Source of the DNA: CAZQYB01 sp964597535
GTDB taxonomy: Bacteria; Planctomycetota; Phycisphaerae; Sedimentisphaerales; Anaerobacaceae
Length of the DNA: 10,750 nt
NCBI GenBank assembly: GCA_964597535.1
Contig: CAZQYB010000093.1
Coordinates: 1-10,750 of the forward strand
Reading direction: 5' to 3'
A program made the position numbers and the translations under genes. The notes below the pieces were generated by a model, which worked only from the letters and a program-made list of their open reading frames with translations, did not search any database and was not told the origin of the DNA. Positions 1 through 5,683 of this stretch are shown here, one piece after another (positions within the stretch are counted from its first letter, which is position 1; the number at the start of each line of letters is the position of its first letter).

Positions 1-396
1 TTTATGACTATACCGGAAGCAAGCCAGCTCGTTCTGCAGGCAGCAACAATGGGAAAAGGAGGAGAAATCTTTGTGCTCGATATGGGAGAACCGGTGAAAA
101 TTGTGGATTTGGCCAGGGAGCTTATTACGCTCAGTGGTTTCCGGCCGGGTGAAGATATTGAAGTGGTTTTCACAGGGCCGCGAGCGGGTGAAAAACTCTT
201 CGAGGAACTATCAATCAAAGGCGAAGATATGCAGCCGACAAGACATCCCAAGATAGTTATATGGAAGAATATTCCGGTGGACCACGATAAGGTCCAGGCC
301 GGTATAAACGAGCTGGTAAATAAGACGCAGAGCTACAACGAGATAGTGCAAAAGATTAAGGAGCTTGTGCCGGAATATACGGGCGGGGGAGAATAG
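1..396 (+). CDS. Nucleotide-sugar 4,6-dehydratase / polysaccharide biosynthesis protein (CapD/WbpM type), C-terminal part
   Basis: The 5' end lies outside the window, so only about the last 131 residues are seen. The frame is open from base 1 (F-M-T-I-P-E-A) and ends at TAG 394-396. The segment MTIPEASQLVLQAA, then GEIFVLDMGEPVKIVDLA, the GPRAGEKLFEEL motif and the HPKI stretch are typical of the C-terminal half of the membrane-linked CapD/FlaA1/WbpM short-chain dehydrogenase family. These enzymes convert UDP-GlcNAc-type sugars to 4-keto-6-deoxy intermediates for capsule, O-antigen or glycan synthesis at the inner membrane. The NAD-binding and catalytic SYK parts are upstream of the window. 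The last residues (GGGE) and the stop are encoded at the boundary of the 8-bp repeat array, so the natural C-terminus may have been altered by the repeat. The family call is firm; the exact sugar is not. Confidence 0.9.
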   Translation, partial: FMTIPEASQLVLQAATMGKGGEIFVLDMGEPVKIVDLARELITLSGFRPGEDIEVVFTGPRAGEKLFEELSIKGEDMQPTRHPKIVIWKNIPVDHDKVQAGINELVNKTQSYNEIVQKIKELVPEYTGGGE

Positions 397-570
397 GAGA
401 GCAGGAGAATAGGAGAATAGGAGAGCAGGAGAATAGGAGAGCAGGAGAACAGGAGAGCAGGAGAATAGGAGAACAGGAGAATAGGAGAATAGGAGAATAG
501 GAGAGCAGGAGAATAGGAGAGCAGGAGAATAGGAGAGCAGGAGAGCAGGAGAATAGGAGAACAGGAGAGC
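387..570. repeat. Tandem array of 8-bp words, AGGAGA followed by AT, GC or AC (about 23 units)
   Basis: Bases 395-570 are 22 uninterrupted 8-bp units. Each is AGGAGA plus AT (10 units), GC (9 units) or AC (3 units), in irregular order. A degenerate first unit (GGGAGAAT, 387-394) precedes them. The array begins inside the dehydratase gene, whose TAG stop spans the junction of the first two units, and ends sharply at TACCAG (571). The purine-only hexamer is constant and only the last two bases vary. There are no unique spacers, so it is not CRISPR. It is a polypurine tract on the plus strand. Replication slippage is the simplest origin. Confidence 0.97.
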
Positions 571-668
571 TACCAGCCACGAAACTTGTCCTCCGTAAGG
601 AGTCCCTGGGACTGAGTAACATCGAAGGATTGCTTGACGCCAATTTTGATTTTTAATATTATTATTGC

Positions 669-696
669 TTGCCATTTTCGCTAAAAGAGGTATGAT
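669..696 (+). promoter_or_regulatory. Putative sigma70-type promoter of the KAP gene
   Basis: TTGCCA (669-674) is separated by 16 bp from TATGAT (691-696); each box matches the consensus at five of six bases. It is the best such pair upstream of the KAP gene and points the right way. It would leave a leader of about 200 nt carrying the two hairpins and the heptad repeat. This rests on sequence match only; chance matches are common in AT-rich DNA. Confidence 0.4.
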
Positions 697-735
697 TTTA
701 TACTCGCGAATAGCGAGATTAAAGAATATGGACCG

Positions 736-758
736 TCAGTCCGCCGCAGGCGGGCTGA
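736..758. repeat. Hairpin, 10-bp stem with GCA loop
   Basis: TCAGTCCGCC (736-745) pairs with GGCGGGCTGA (749-758) around the loop GCA, with one G-T pair. There is no T run on either side, so it is not an intrinsic terminator. It looks like a small dispersed palindrome. Confidence 0.7.
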
Positions 759-817
759 TTTCGGCATATCAACCATCAGCATCACACCCGTGTCCAGTTC
801 GGTTACGAAAAATTGTC

Positions 818-838
818 ATTCCGCATTTATTGCGGAAT
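818..838. repeat. Hairpin ATTCCGCA / TGCGGAAT, 5-nt loop
   Basis: A perfect 8-bp stem (818-825 with 831-838) around TTTAT, in the context GTCATTCC...GGAATC. That context recalls the small palindromes with GTCATTCC ends found in many copies in various bacterial genomes; this is a resemblance, not an assignment. It lies 68 bp before the KAP start codon. Confidence 0.65.
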
Positions 839-842
839 CAAC

Positions 843-878
843 ACGAGATACGCTTCATCAGATACGAGATACGAATTA
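843..878 (-). repeat. Heptad repeat element, copy A (TCGTATC words)
   Basis: Read on the minus strand it is TCGTATC, TCGTATC, TGATGAA, GCGTATC, then TCGT, in phase of 7. Over 36 bases it matches the copy at 9259-9294 at 33 positions. It lies 27 bp before the KAP start codon, in the same orientation relative to the gene as the other copy has to the lipid kinase gene. Confidence 0.85.
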
Positions 879-905
879 AAAGGCGGGAATTGCGGGCGCA
901 GTTTT

Positions 906-3900
906 ATGACAAAAAATCAAAATGAACCTTCTAATTCGCAGGGCCAAGCTAAATTCTTATCTGATAAGCCACTCACAGCAGATTATAAGCAAAATGACCG
1001 CTTTGGCCATTCGGGTATAGCGGAAAACCTTAAGCAGATAGTATTGACATGCCCTGTACCTTTTACCATCGGACTATTTGGAAAGTGGGGCACTGGTAAA
1101 ACTACGGTTCTTAATATTCTAAAAGACAGACTCCGAACACAGAAAGTACCGGTTGTAACCTTTGATGTGTGGAAACACGAGGGTGATGCTCTGCGCCGAA
1201 CCTTTTTAAAAGAACTCGTTAAACAGCTTAAAACACAGGGTATACCAAAAGACTTTACATTAAGTGAGCAAGTAGATAGTTCGATTGGAATTAAGAAAAC
1301 GTTCGAAAAACTCAACATATTTAATTGCGTTGTAACTTATATTCTTCTTGGGTTAATGATTCTTTTAGGAGTTATTTTCTACCTTACAGATATTCCCACA
1401 TTTAAAGGTTATTTATCAATTGTTACTGGTAGTTCATTAGTGGCGGGATTAATAATTTTCTTAATTCAACGTATGATTGTGACAGAAAATATTACCAAAA
1501 CAACCAACCGTTTTGAGGACCCCCACGAGTTCGAAGGTGAATTTCTTAACATTATTGGAAGGAGTAATGCTCAAAAACTACTTATTGCTATAGACAACTT
1601 AGATCGCTGTACCCATGACAATGCCGTTAAGTTACTTTCTACGATTAAGACGTTCTTAGCTAAAGATTCAGATACAGAGAAAAACAATAACTGCATTTTT
1701 CTTATAACCTGTGACGACGGAGCTATAAAGAAACATCTCGAATCAGTATACATCAAAAACCAAAACATCAAAGACCAAAATAACAAAGATTCAAAGGCTT
1801 TTAGTTCCGATGAGTTTCTACGAAAGTTCTTCAATACATTCGTACGTTTGCCTGATTTCATTGACACCGAACTTCAAAGCTACACACGGGAACTTCTTAG
1901 AGAAACCAATATTCCACAGTTTGATTCAGCAAATCTGGCATTTGTTATTAACGCCGCATTTCGTGATAACCCCCGGCAGATAAAACAGTTCATTAATATC
2001 TTGATTTCTCACTTCCTTATGGCTCAAAATAGGGAAGCCGGAGCCAACCCGCTAATTCGCCCGGCGGGTACGATAACTGAGAACGTGCCCTTTCTTGCGA
2101 AATTCCTAGTAGTACGTCAGAAGTTCCCGGATATCTACAGGACAATCAGTCAACGGTACTTAGTTCCTGAGGAATGGGGACGATACGGTAATACTGATTT
2201 TAAGGATTTTCATAATGCCACCAAGATGTTTACGGTTGGGGATGTAAGACCCTTCATGTACCTAAAACAGTCTCCAGAAGAACGGAAGATACCCGGTCTA
2301 CGCCAAATAGAACGTGGACTAGTTGAGAATAATCAGGATGGCGTGTTAAAAGAGCTGCAAGGGTTAGAGAAGGAATCAGAGAAAGTTACACATTTTAATA
2401 GATTCCTTTTAGACCTGATCGAACGATATCGGCACGTAAAATCAAGCCTGATCAACATACTTGGCTGCTCGTTGGCTGTTTCAAAGAATCTTGGGTTAGA
2501 ACTGGATGAGCAGTTTTACAGGCGTTTCGAGCATCTTCTTAATGATCCCGATGGTCTCAAGAACGATCTTCATCATTTTAGTTCGTCGTTGGTTTTTGGC
2601 GAGCTGCTCCCTCGGTGCAAGGACAGACATCGGGTTGGAATAATCGGAGAGTACGTTAAGTACATTTGCCTACCCAGACATGAAAAGAACGCGGTGAAAA
2701 TCAGTCCAGATCAGAAAGGTAAATCTTCGATAGGAAGGAATTTCGCTTATGATTTGCTTGAAGAATTTGTAAAAAATAAACATTGGCTTAATAATGATGA
2801 AAAAGAAAAAATAAAAGGAGCGATCGAAAATGCATATTATAACGATATTGAGGTTCTTTCGTTATTTGAGGATGATGTAGAAAATCAAAAAGACTTCATT
2901 TCAGAGGAAGCAATTTCTAAATTCGTTTCTAATTTTTCAGAGGAAGATGTTCAAGATATAGATTCTATTAATGAAAAAATAACACTTCTTTTAAAATTCA
3001 GACCAATCATTAAATCTAAAACAACTGAAAGCATAATTAAAAAACTGGATGAGCTTCTTGAAGCTGAAAACAAGCTTCCTCTGGAGGGAGTGGATGAAGA
3101 TGAAGTCGGTCAGAAACAGAATCTGATGAATCGAATTGAGGACGTTTTAAGTGCGGTAGTTAGTGAGATTAAAAGTGAGTCCTCGAAAGAAAACTTGAAT
3201 ACCTTTGCGAATAAGCTTAATCATGGAGCCAATGCACTGCCAAATTGGAACGATCGCAAAATATTTGTCTTCTCTTTTCTTTTAATAATTGACTTGATAG
3301 ACGATCCAAATAGTAAAACGAAGCTCGAACAATTTATACAAAATTTCTTTTCAAACGCAGACCTTGAAAGCATTAAATTTGTTTTCGGAAATAAGAGGCT
3401 ATCCAGAAATAAAAAAACCAAACTAATTGACCGATATCCTAGTGTTTTTCAACAAAGAGCTGTAAGTCTCCAACCTATTTTTAATGAACTGTATCCAATA
3501 GCATCAAAAAAGAATAGGATAGAATGGTTAGTAGCTCTAATAAGCTCAGATCACAAGCGAGCTGTACAAAAATTGGAGGCTGAAGGATACAAAGCTGATG
3601 ACAACAAACAAATCGTCCAAGCCCTCTTGCAGAAGGTTACTACCGTTGCCGTTCCGGAAAAACATGCTATATACAACACTGTCAGCAAAATGAAATGCGC
3701 AAACGATAAAACGCTTAAAAGTACTCTTGTATCACAAATCAAGTCTCTCCTAAAGACTACAGATCCCCAAGGCCAAAAAGTTGGTTACCATGCATTAGAA
3801 GGTGCTTATTCTTTTCTATCTGGTCCAAATAAACGAGATATTGCCACCGAGGTAATTGAGTGGTTGCGCAACCTGGAACCAGCCAGTGCTGGCCAAGTTC

Positions 3901-4241
3901 ATTCGGTAGGAAGTATTTTTCTCGTTTGGAACGATTTAGCTGACACACCTAGACAAGGGGTTTATATCGACTTTATTTCTGACAAACTTATAGTCCGGGG
4001 AACAAGTTTGAATAGTGTAAAATTAGGCATTCAAACACTAATTAAAGTAAAACCAACCTATGAAAATTATAGCAAACAATATGATGATATTTTCGCTAGA
4101 TTTGAAACAGAGCCTGACCAGAATATTAAAATCGTAATCAACGGCGGACTCGTAAACCTAAAACCTGAAAAAACGAACAGAGAAAATAAAGCTTTCTGGA
4201 CCAAAATCAAGAAATGGGATGTTGATAATGACGGAGAGTAG
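906..4241 (+). CDS. Large KAP-family P-loop NTPase, membrane-anchored, with long C-terminal region of unknown function
   Basis: 1111 aa from ATG 906. Walker A is G-K-W-G-T-G-K65-T66; a DVWKHEGD segment follows at 87-94. Two hydrophobic stretches at about 138-160 and 170-190 fit the paired membrane segments that KAP NTPases carry between Walker A and B. Walker B is LLIAIDNLDRC (225-235), then ITCDDGAIKKHL (267-278) and the NPRQIK box (355-360). This order defines the KAP family (PF07693), a sporadically distributed STAND-like NTPase group including phage-exclusion protein PifA. Residues from about 400 to the end are mostly helical and charged, and I recognise no domain there. I chose ATG 906 because the upstream frame is repeat sequence; the SD is weak. 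GC falls to 22-30% in several lines between 2760 and 3420, against about 55% at 2041-2100 and 57% at 2581-2640. It has no same-strand neighbour downstream. A defence or membrane-scaffold role is inference only. Confidence 0.88.
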   Translation: MTKNQNEPSNSQGQAKFLSDKPLTADYKQNDRFGHSGIAENLKQIVLTCPVPFTIGLFGKWGTGKTTVLNILKDRLRTQKVPVVTFDVWKHEGDALRRTFLKELVKQLKTQGIPKDFTLSEQVDSSIGIKKTFEKLNIFNCVVTYILLGLMILLGVIFYLTDIPTFKGYLSIVTGSSLVAGLIIFLIQRMIVTENITKTTNRFEDPHEFEGEFLNIIGRSNAQKLLIAIDNLDRCTHDNAVKLLSTIKTFLAKDSDTEKNNNCIFLITCDDGAIKKHLESVYIKNQNIKDQNNKDSKAFSSDEFLRKFFNTFVRLPDFIDTELQSYTRELLRETNIPQFDSANLAFVINAAFRDNPRQIKQFINILISHFLMAQNREAGANPLIRPAGTITENVPFLAKFLVVRQKFPDIYRTISQRYLVPEEWGRYGNTDFKDFHNATKMFTVGDVRPFMYLKQSPEERKIPGLRQIERGLVENNQDGVLKELQGLEKESEKVTHFNRFLLDLIERYRHVKSSLINILGCSLAVSKNLGLELDEQFYRRFEHLLNDPDGLKNDLHHFSSSLVFGELLPRCKDRHRVGIIGEYVKYICLPRHEKNAVKISPDQKGKSSIGRNFAYDLLEEFVKNKHWLNNDEKEKIKGAIENAYYNDIEVLSLFEDDVENQKDFISEEAISKFVSNFSEEDVQDIDSINEKITLLLKFRPIIKSKTTESIIKKLDELLEAENKLPLEGVDEDEVGQKQNLMNRIEDVLSAVVSEIKSESSKENLNTFANKLNHGANALPNWNDRKIFVFSFLLIIDLIDDPNSKTKLEQFIQNFFSNADLESIKFVFGNKRLSRNKKTKLIDRYPSVFQQRAVSLQPIFNELYPIASKKNRIEWLVALISSDHKRAVQKLEAEGYKADDNKQIVQALLQKVTTVAVPEKHAIYNTVSKMKCANDKTLKSTLVSQIKSLLKTTDPQGQKVGYHALEGAYSFLSGPNKRDIATEVIEWLRNLEPASAGQVHSVGSIFLVWNDLADTPRQGVYIDFISDKLIVRGTSLNSVKLGIQTLIKVKPTYENYSKQYDDIFARFETEPDQNIKIVINGGLVNLKPEKTNRENKAFWTKIKKWDVDNDGE
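1752..1796 (+). repeat. In-frame 15-bp tandem repeat inside the KAP NTPase domain
   Basis: Three 15-bp units in frame encode IKNQN, IKDQN and NKDSK (residues 283-297). The first two differ at two bases (AAC/GAC and AAC/AAT); the third is more diverged. The insert lies between the ITCDDGAIKKHL segment and the FLRKFFNTF helix. It reads as a polar loop lengthened by slippage. Confidence 0.85.
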
Positions 4242-4410
4242 CGCTGAGCATTCATCCGATGGCTTTTAGCGTATATAGGCCCAGTTAGAAAGTAAACCTT
4301 CCCAAATGATTATTGATAATTGATTCTTTCGATGGCGCTATTTATGTGTTTATAAATCGCTTTTTTGGTCGTTTTTTAGTTGACTTTTTTTTGAAGTTTG
4401 TTGAACACGC

Positions 4411-4522
4411 AGGGGGAAATTCGTCGCTGGTCGCTCATGACCCCGCACTAATTAGACGTGAGTTCGTACTCAATTCGTGCGGGGCAAGCAAGGGGAAAAT
4501 TCGTCGCTCGTCGCTCGTGACC
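4411..4522. repeat. Pair of 32-bp direct repeats bracketing a palindrome
   Basis: Bases 4411-4442 and 4491-4522 match at 29 of 32 positions. Each begins AGGGG, carries AAATTCGTCGCT, and ends in heptad words (TCGTCGC, TGGTCGC, TCATGAC in the first; TCGTCGC, TCGTCGC, TCGTGAC in the second) before CC. The palindrome at 4441-4484 lies between them. Either an 80-bp unit was partly duplicated, or the palindrome inserted into or beside a repeated site. Confidence 0.85.
4441..4484. repeat. Palindromic element, copy 1
   Basis: Outer arms CCCCGCAC (4441-4448) and GTGCGGGG (4477-4484) form a perfect 8-bp stem. Beyond a T-C mismatch, AATT pairs with AATT. GAGT (4460-4463) and ACTC (4468-4471) close a TCGT loop, leaving AGACGT as a one-sided bulge. 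Bases 4442-4485 are identical over 44 bases to 5483-5526. Similarity continues through AGCAAGGG and onto an ATT/CGTCGC stretch (to about 4507). The asymmetric bulge makes the direction readable; both copies face the same way. Confidence 0.9.
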
Positions 4523-4538
4523 AGTGACCCGGCAACGA

Positions 4539-4566
4539 AAATCCTAAATCCGAATGTCTAAATCCT
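4539..4566. repeat. Heptad words, AAATCCT type
   Basis: Four consecutive 7-bp words: AAATCCT, AAATCCG, AATGTCT, AAATCCT. They are followed by looser A-rich heptads (AAACAAA, TTCAAAA, TCCGAAT, TTTCAAA) to about 4601. The base composition differs from the TCGTNNN arrays but the period is the same. Confidence 0.75.
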
Positions 4567-4637
4567 AAACAAATTCAAAATCCGAATTTTCAAATGTTCA
4601 AAACAGAAATAGCTCAACGAGGAAAATTCAAGACGGC

Positions 4638-4673
4638 CCCCATTAGAGAGCAGAGAGAATGCCTCTAACGGGG
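4638..4673 (-). other. Hairpin across the 3' end of the HNH-AP2 gene
   Basis: CCCCATTAGAG (4638-4648) and CTCTAACGGGG (4663-4673) pair over 11 positions with one A-C mismatch around a 14-nt loop. The gene's TAG stop (plus-strand 4665-4667) is inside one arm. On the minus strand the hairpin is followed by GCCGTCTTGAATTTTCC, not a clean U run, so termination is possible but weak. It may instead mark the end of a mobile unit. Confidence 0.55.
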
Positions 4674-5249
4674 CAAGGGGAAGTTTAGTACCGCAAATTC
4701 GCGATGGTATTTCTTAGCTGCTTTATCATACGCGCGGGCTGCTTGGATTTCGTCGTGGAAGCCGCCGAGGAAGATTCTTTTTCCGTTGACCTGGATACGG
4801 GCGCGCCATTTTTTGTGTGTTTTGCTCCAAGCAACGCCCTTGTATCTGGAGCGTGAGGGGGTTTTGGATTTTCTTCTGTGCCAGATGTTCTGAGTATGAG
4901 TGGCGGGACGGAGGTTTGCCTTTCGATTGTCGAGTCCGTTGTGATTGATGTGGTCGAGAAAGCAGCCGGGAGGAGCTTTTATGAGAAAATTGTGCATTTG
5001 GACGCCCTTTTTGGTTCGGTTTTCGCCGGAGGTGAAATCGTGTATGGCGTAAAAGGTGTGTGGTGCTTTTAGGGCGTACCATTTGTATTTTGTGAGGCGG
5101 TCGAAATCATCGGGGTCAACGATTGCGAATTTGCCCTGAGTGAGAGGAATTCGTCGGAAGGTGTAGCCGTAGCGGATGCGGCGATATAAAAGGACCAGGC
5201 GAACTAAGGGGCGGTCAAGCCAATCTGGAATGTTTATGCGATGCTCCAA
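4665..5249 (-). CDS. HNH endonuclease with C-terminal AP2 DNA-binding domain (homing-endonuclease-like)
   Basis: 194 aa. The HNH_3-type core is at about 99-114 (DHINHNGLDNRKANLR, with H100, N108 and N112). The AP2-like domain spans about 135-190 (YKGVAWSKTHKKWRARI, then LGGF and AARAYDKAA). HNH-AP2 fusions are known from phage and bacterial homing-type endonucleases: the AP2 module binds DNA and the HNH site cuts it. The basic N-terminal part (1-60) is unassigned. The start is TTG 5249, with AGGGGG 5 nt upstream as a possible SD; there is no in-frame ATG before residue 85, which would remove over a third of the protein. The gene has no host-gene partner. It is bracketed by two direct copies of a palindromic element about 1 kb apart, which suggests a mobile unit. 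It is intact, with HNH residues present. Confidence 0.88.
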   Translation of the reverse strand: MEHRINIPDWLDRPLVRLVLLYRRIRYGYTFRRIPLTQGKFAIVDPDDFDRLTKYKWYALKAPHTFYAIHDFTSGENRTKKGVQMHNFLIKAPPGCFLDHINHNGLDNRKANLRPATHTQNIWHRRKSKTPSRSRYKGVAWSKTHKKWRARIQVNGKRIFLGGFHDEIQAARAYDKAAKKYHREFAVLNFPLPR

Positions 5250-5263
5250 CGAAGCCCCCTAAG

Positions 5264-5305
5264 TCGTGGTTCGTGCCTCGTGGCTCGTGACTCGTGCGTT
5301 GTGGG
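5264..5305. repeat. Heptad array, TCGTGNN words
   Basis: Six in-phase 7-bp words: TCGTGGT, TCGTGCC, TCGTGGC, TCGTGAC, TCGTGCG, TTGTGGG. The TCGTG core is kept in five and the last two bases drift. It lies 14 bp upstream of the HNH-AP2 start. Confidence 0.9.
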
Positions 5306-5482
5306 CTATGCGCGAGCCCTCCATAAATGGGTGAACTTGCGCATTTGCGCTGAAAATTCTGAAGATTTTCGGGGGGTAAGCTGACCTAAGTGCTCCTGCA
5401 GAAGGAGGTAAAAAAAATTTTGAGATTTGGGATTTTTGTATGTAAGTGCATGCGGATTTGAGCGGTTTTTGGAATAGGTCCT

Positions 5483-5526
5483 CCCGCACTAATTAGACGT
5501 GAGTTCGTACTCAATTCGTGCGGGGC
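5483..5526. repeat. Palindromic element, copy 2
   Basis: Identical over 44 bases to 4442-4485 and in the same orientation, offset by 1041 bp. Arms CCCGCAC and GTGCGGG pair. Similarity runs on through GAGCAAGGG (one mismatch) and then more loosely to about 5549. Together with copy 1 it brackets the HNH-AP2 gene. Confidence 0.9.
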
Positions 5527-5542
5527 GAGCAAGGGAGTATTA

Positions 5543-5561
5543 CGTCGCCGTTCCGGCGACG
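5543..5561. repeat. Hairpin CGTCGCCG / CGGCGACG, TTC loop
   Basis: A perfect 8-bp GC-rich stem with a 3-nt loop, 17 bp past palindrome copy 2. There is no T run beside it. At the equivalent place after copy 1 the sequence is CGTCGC heptads instead, so the two copies diverge here. Confidence 0.65.
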
Positions 5562-5630
5562 GCTAAACAGAGAACTCACATAATGAACGGCGGGGTCAAA
5601 GATTTTTGGGATTGGGTTTAAAAAAAGCCG

Positions 5631-5661
5631 AAAAAAAACCCCCAAGATAAACTTGAGGGTT
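5631..5661 (-). terminator. Intrinsic terminator of the xer gene
   Basis: Read on the minus strand, AACCCTCAAG pairs with CTTGGGGGTT over 10 bp (one T-G pair) around a TTTAT loop, and the stem runs straight into eight Ts. It starts 22 bp after the xer stop codon. Confidence 0.92.
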
Positions 5662-5683
5662 AAGCATAATCGTTAGTCAATTG

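Larger units (their letters stand above)
571..905. other. Intergenic region upstream of the KAP gene
   Basis: These 335 bases lie between the 8-bp array and the KAP start. They hold a sigma70-like promoter (669-696), two strong hairpins (736-758 and 818-838), a weaker CTCGC/GCGAG inverted repeat near 704-718, and a heptad repeat (843-878). No convincing gene is present. An open frame starting at TTG 813 runs into the KAP gene, but its first 31 codons translate the hairpin and heptad repeat, so I do not count them as protein. Confidence 0.8.
4242..4664. other. Repeat-rich intergenic region between the KAP and HNH-AP2 genes
   Basis: This gap lies between two convergent genes. It contains a pair of 32-bp direct repeats around a long palindrome (4411-4522), heptad words (4539-4566), then A/T-rich degenerate sequence, and a hairpin at the right edge (4638-4673). 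I see no intrinsic terminator for the KAP gene. An 82-codon open frame (4313-4561, TTG start) crosses the repeats and is not credible as a gene. Confidence 0.8.
5250..5683. other. Repeat-rich intergenic region between the HNH-AP2 and xer genes
   Basis: No credible gene. From left to right: TCGTNNN heptads (5264-5305), a GAAAAT/ATTTTC inverted repeat near 5352-5370, a small CTCCT/AGGAG hairpin (5393-5407) with a full SD-like AAGGAGGT, palindrome copy 2 (5483-5526), a CGTCGCCG hairpin (5543-5561), and the xer terminator (5631-5661). A minus-strand open frame of 76 codons (5259-5489) crosses several of these and I reject it. Confidence 0.75.

Noticed and set aside
387..570. CRISPR-like repeat array
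   Set aside because: Units are 8 bp with no unique spacers and no cas genes; it is a simple tandem repeat.
211..675. Minus-strand frames of 154 and 95 codons giving Ser/Pro/Leu-rich repeated peptides
   Set aside because: They are the 8-bp array translated in frames that happen to lack stops; the flanks overlap the real dehydratase gene in antisense.
665..925. Plus-strand 86-codon frame upstream of the KAP gene
   Set aside because: It runs across the promoter-like boxes, both hairpins and the heptad element, and overlaps the KAP start; no family resemblance.
4313..4561. 82-codon plus-strand frame
   Set aside because: TTG start, and most of it is translation of the palindrome and direct repeats; no protein-like conservation can be claimed.
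906..5249. Multi-gene defence island
   Set aside because: Only one KAP NTPase and one HNH-AP2 gene are present, convergent and separated by repeats. No restriction, toxin-antitoxin, CBASS or other known defence partners are visible, so only a single-gene candidate is proposed.
5259..5489. 76-codon minus-strand frame upstream of the HNH-AP2 gene
   Set aside because: It crosses heptads and inverted repeats, and its composition reads as translated intergenic repeat.
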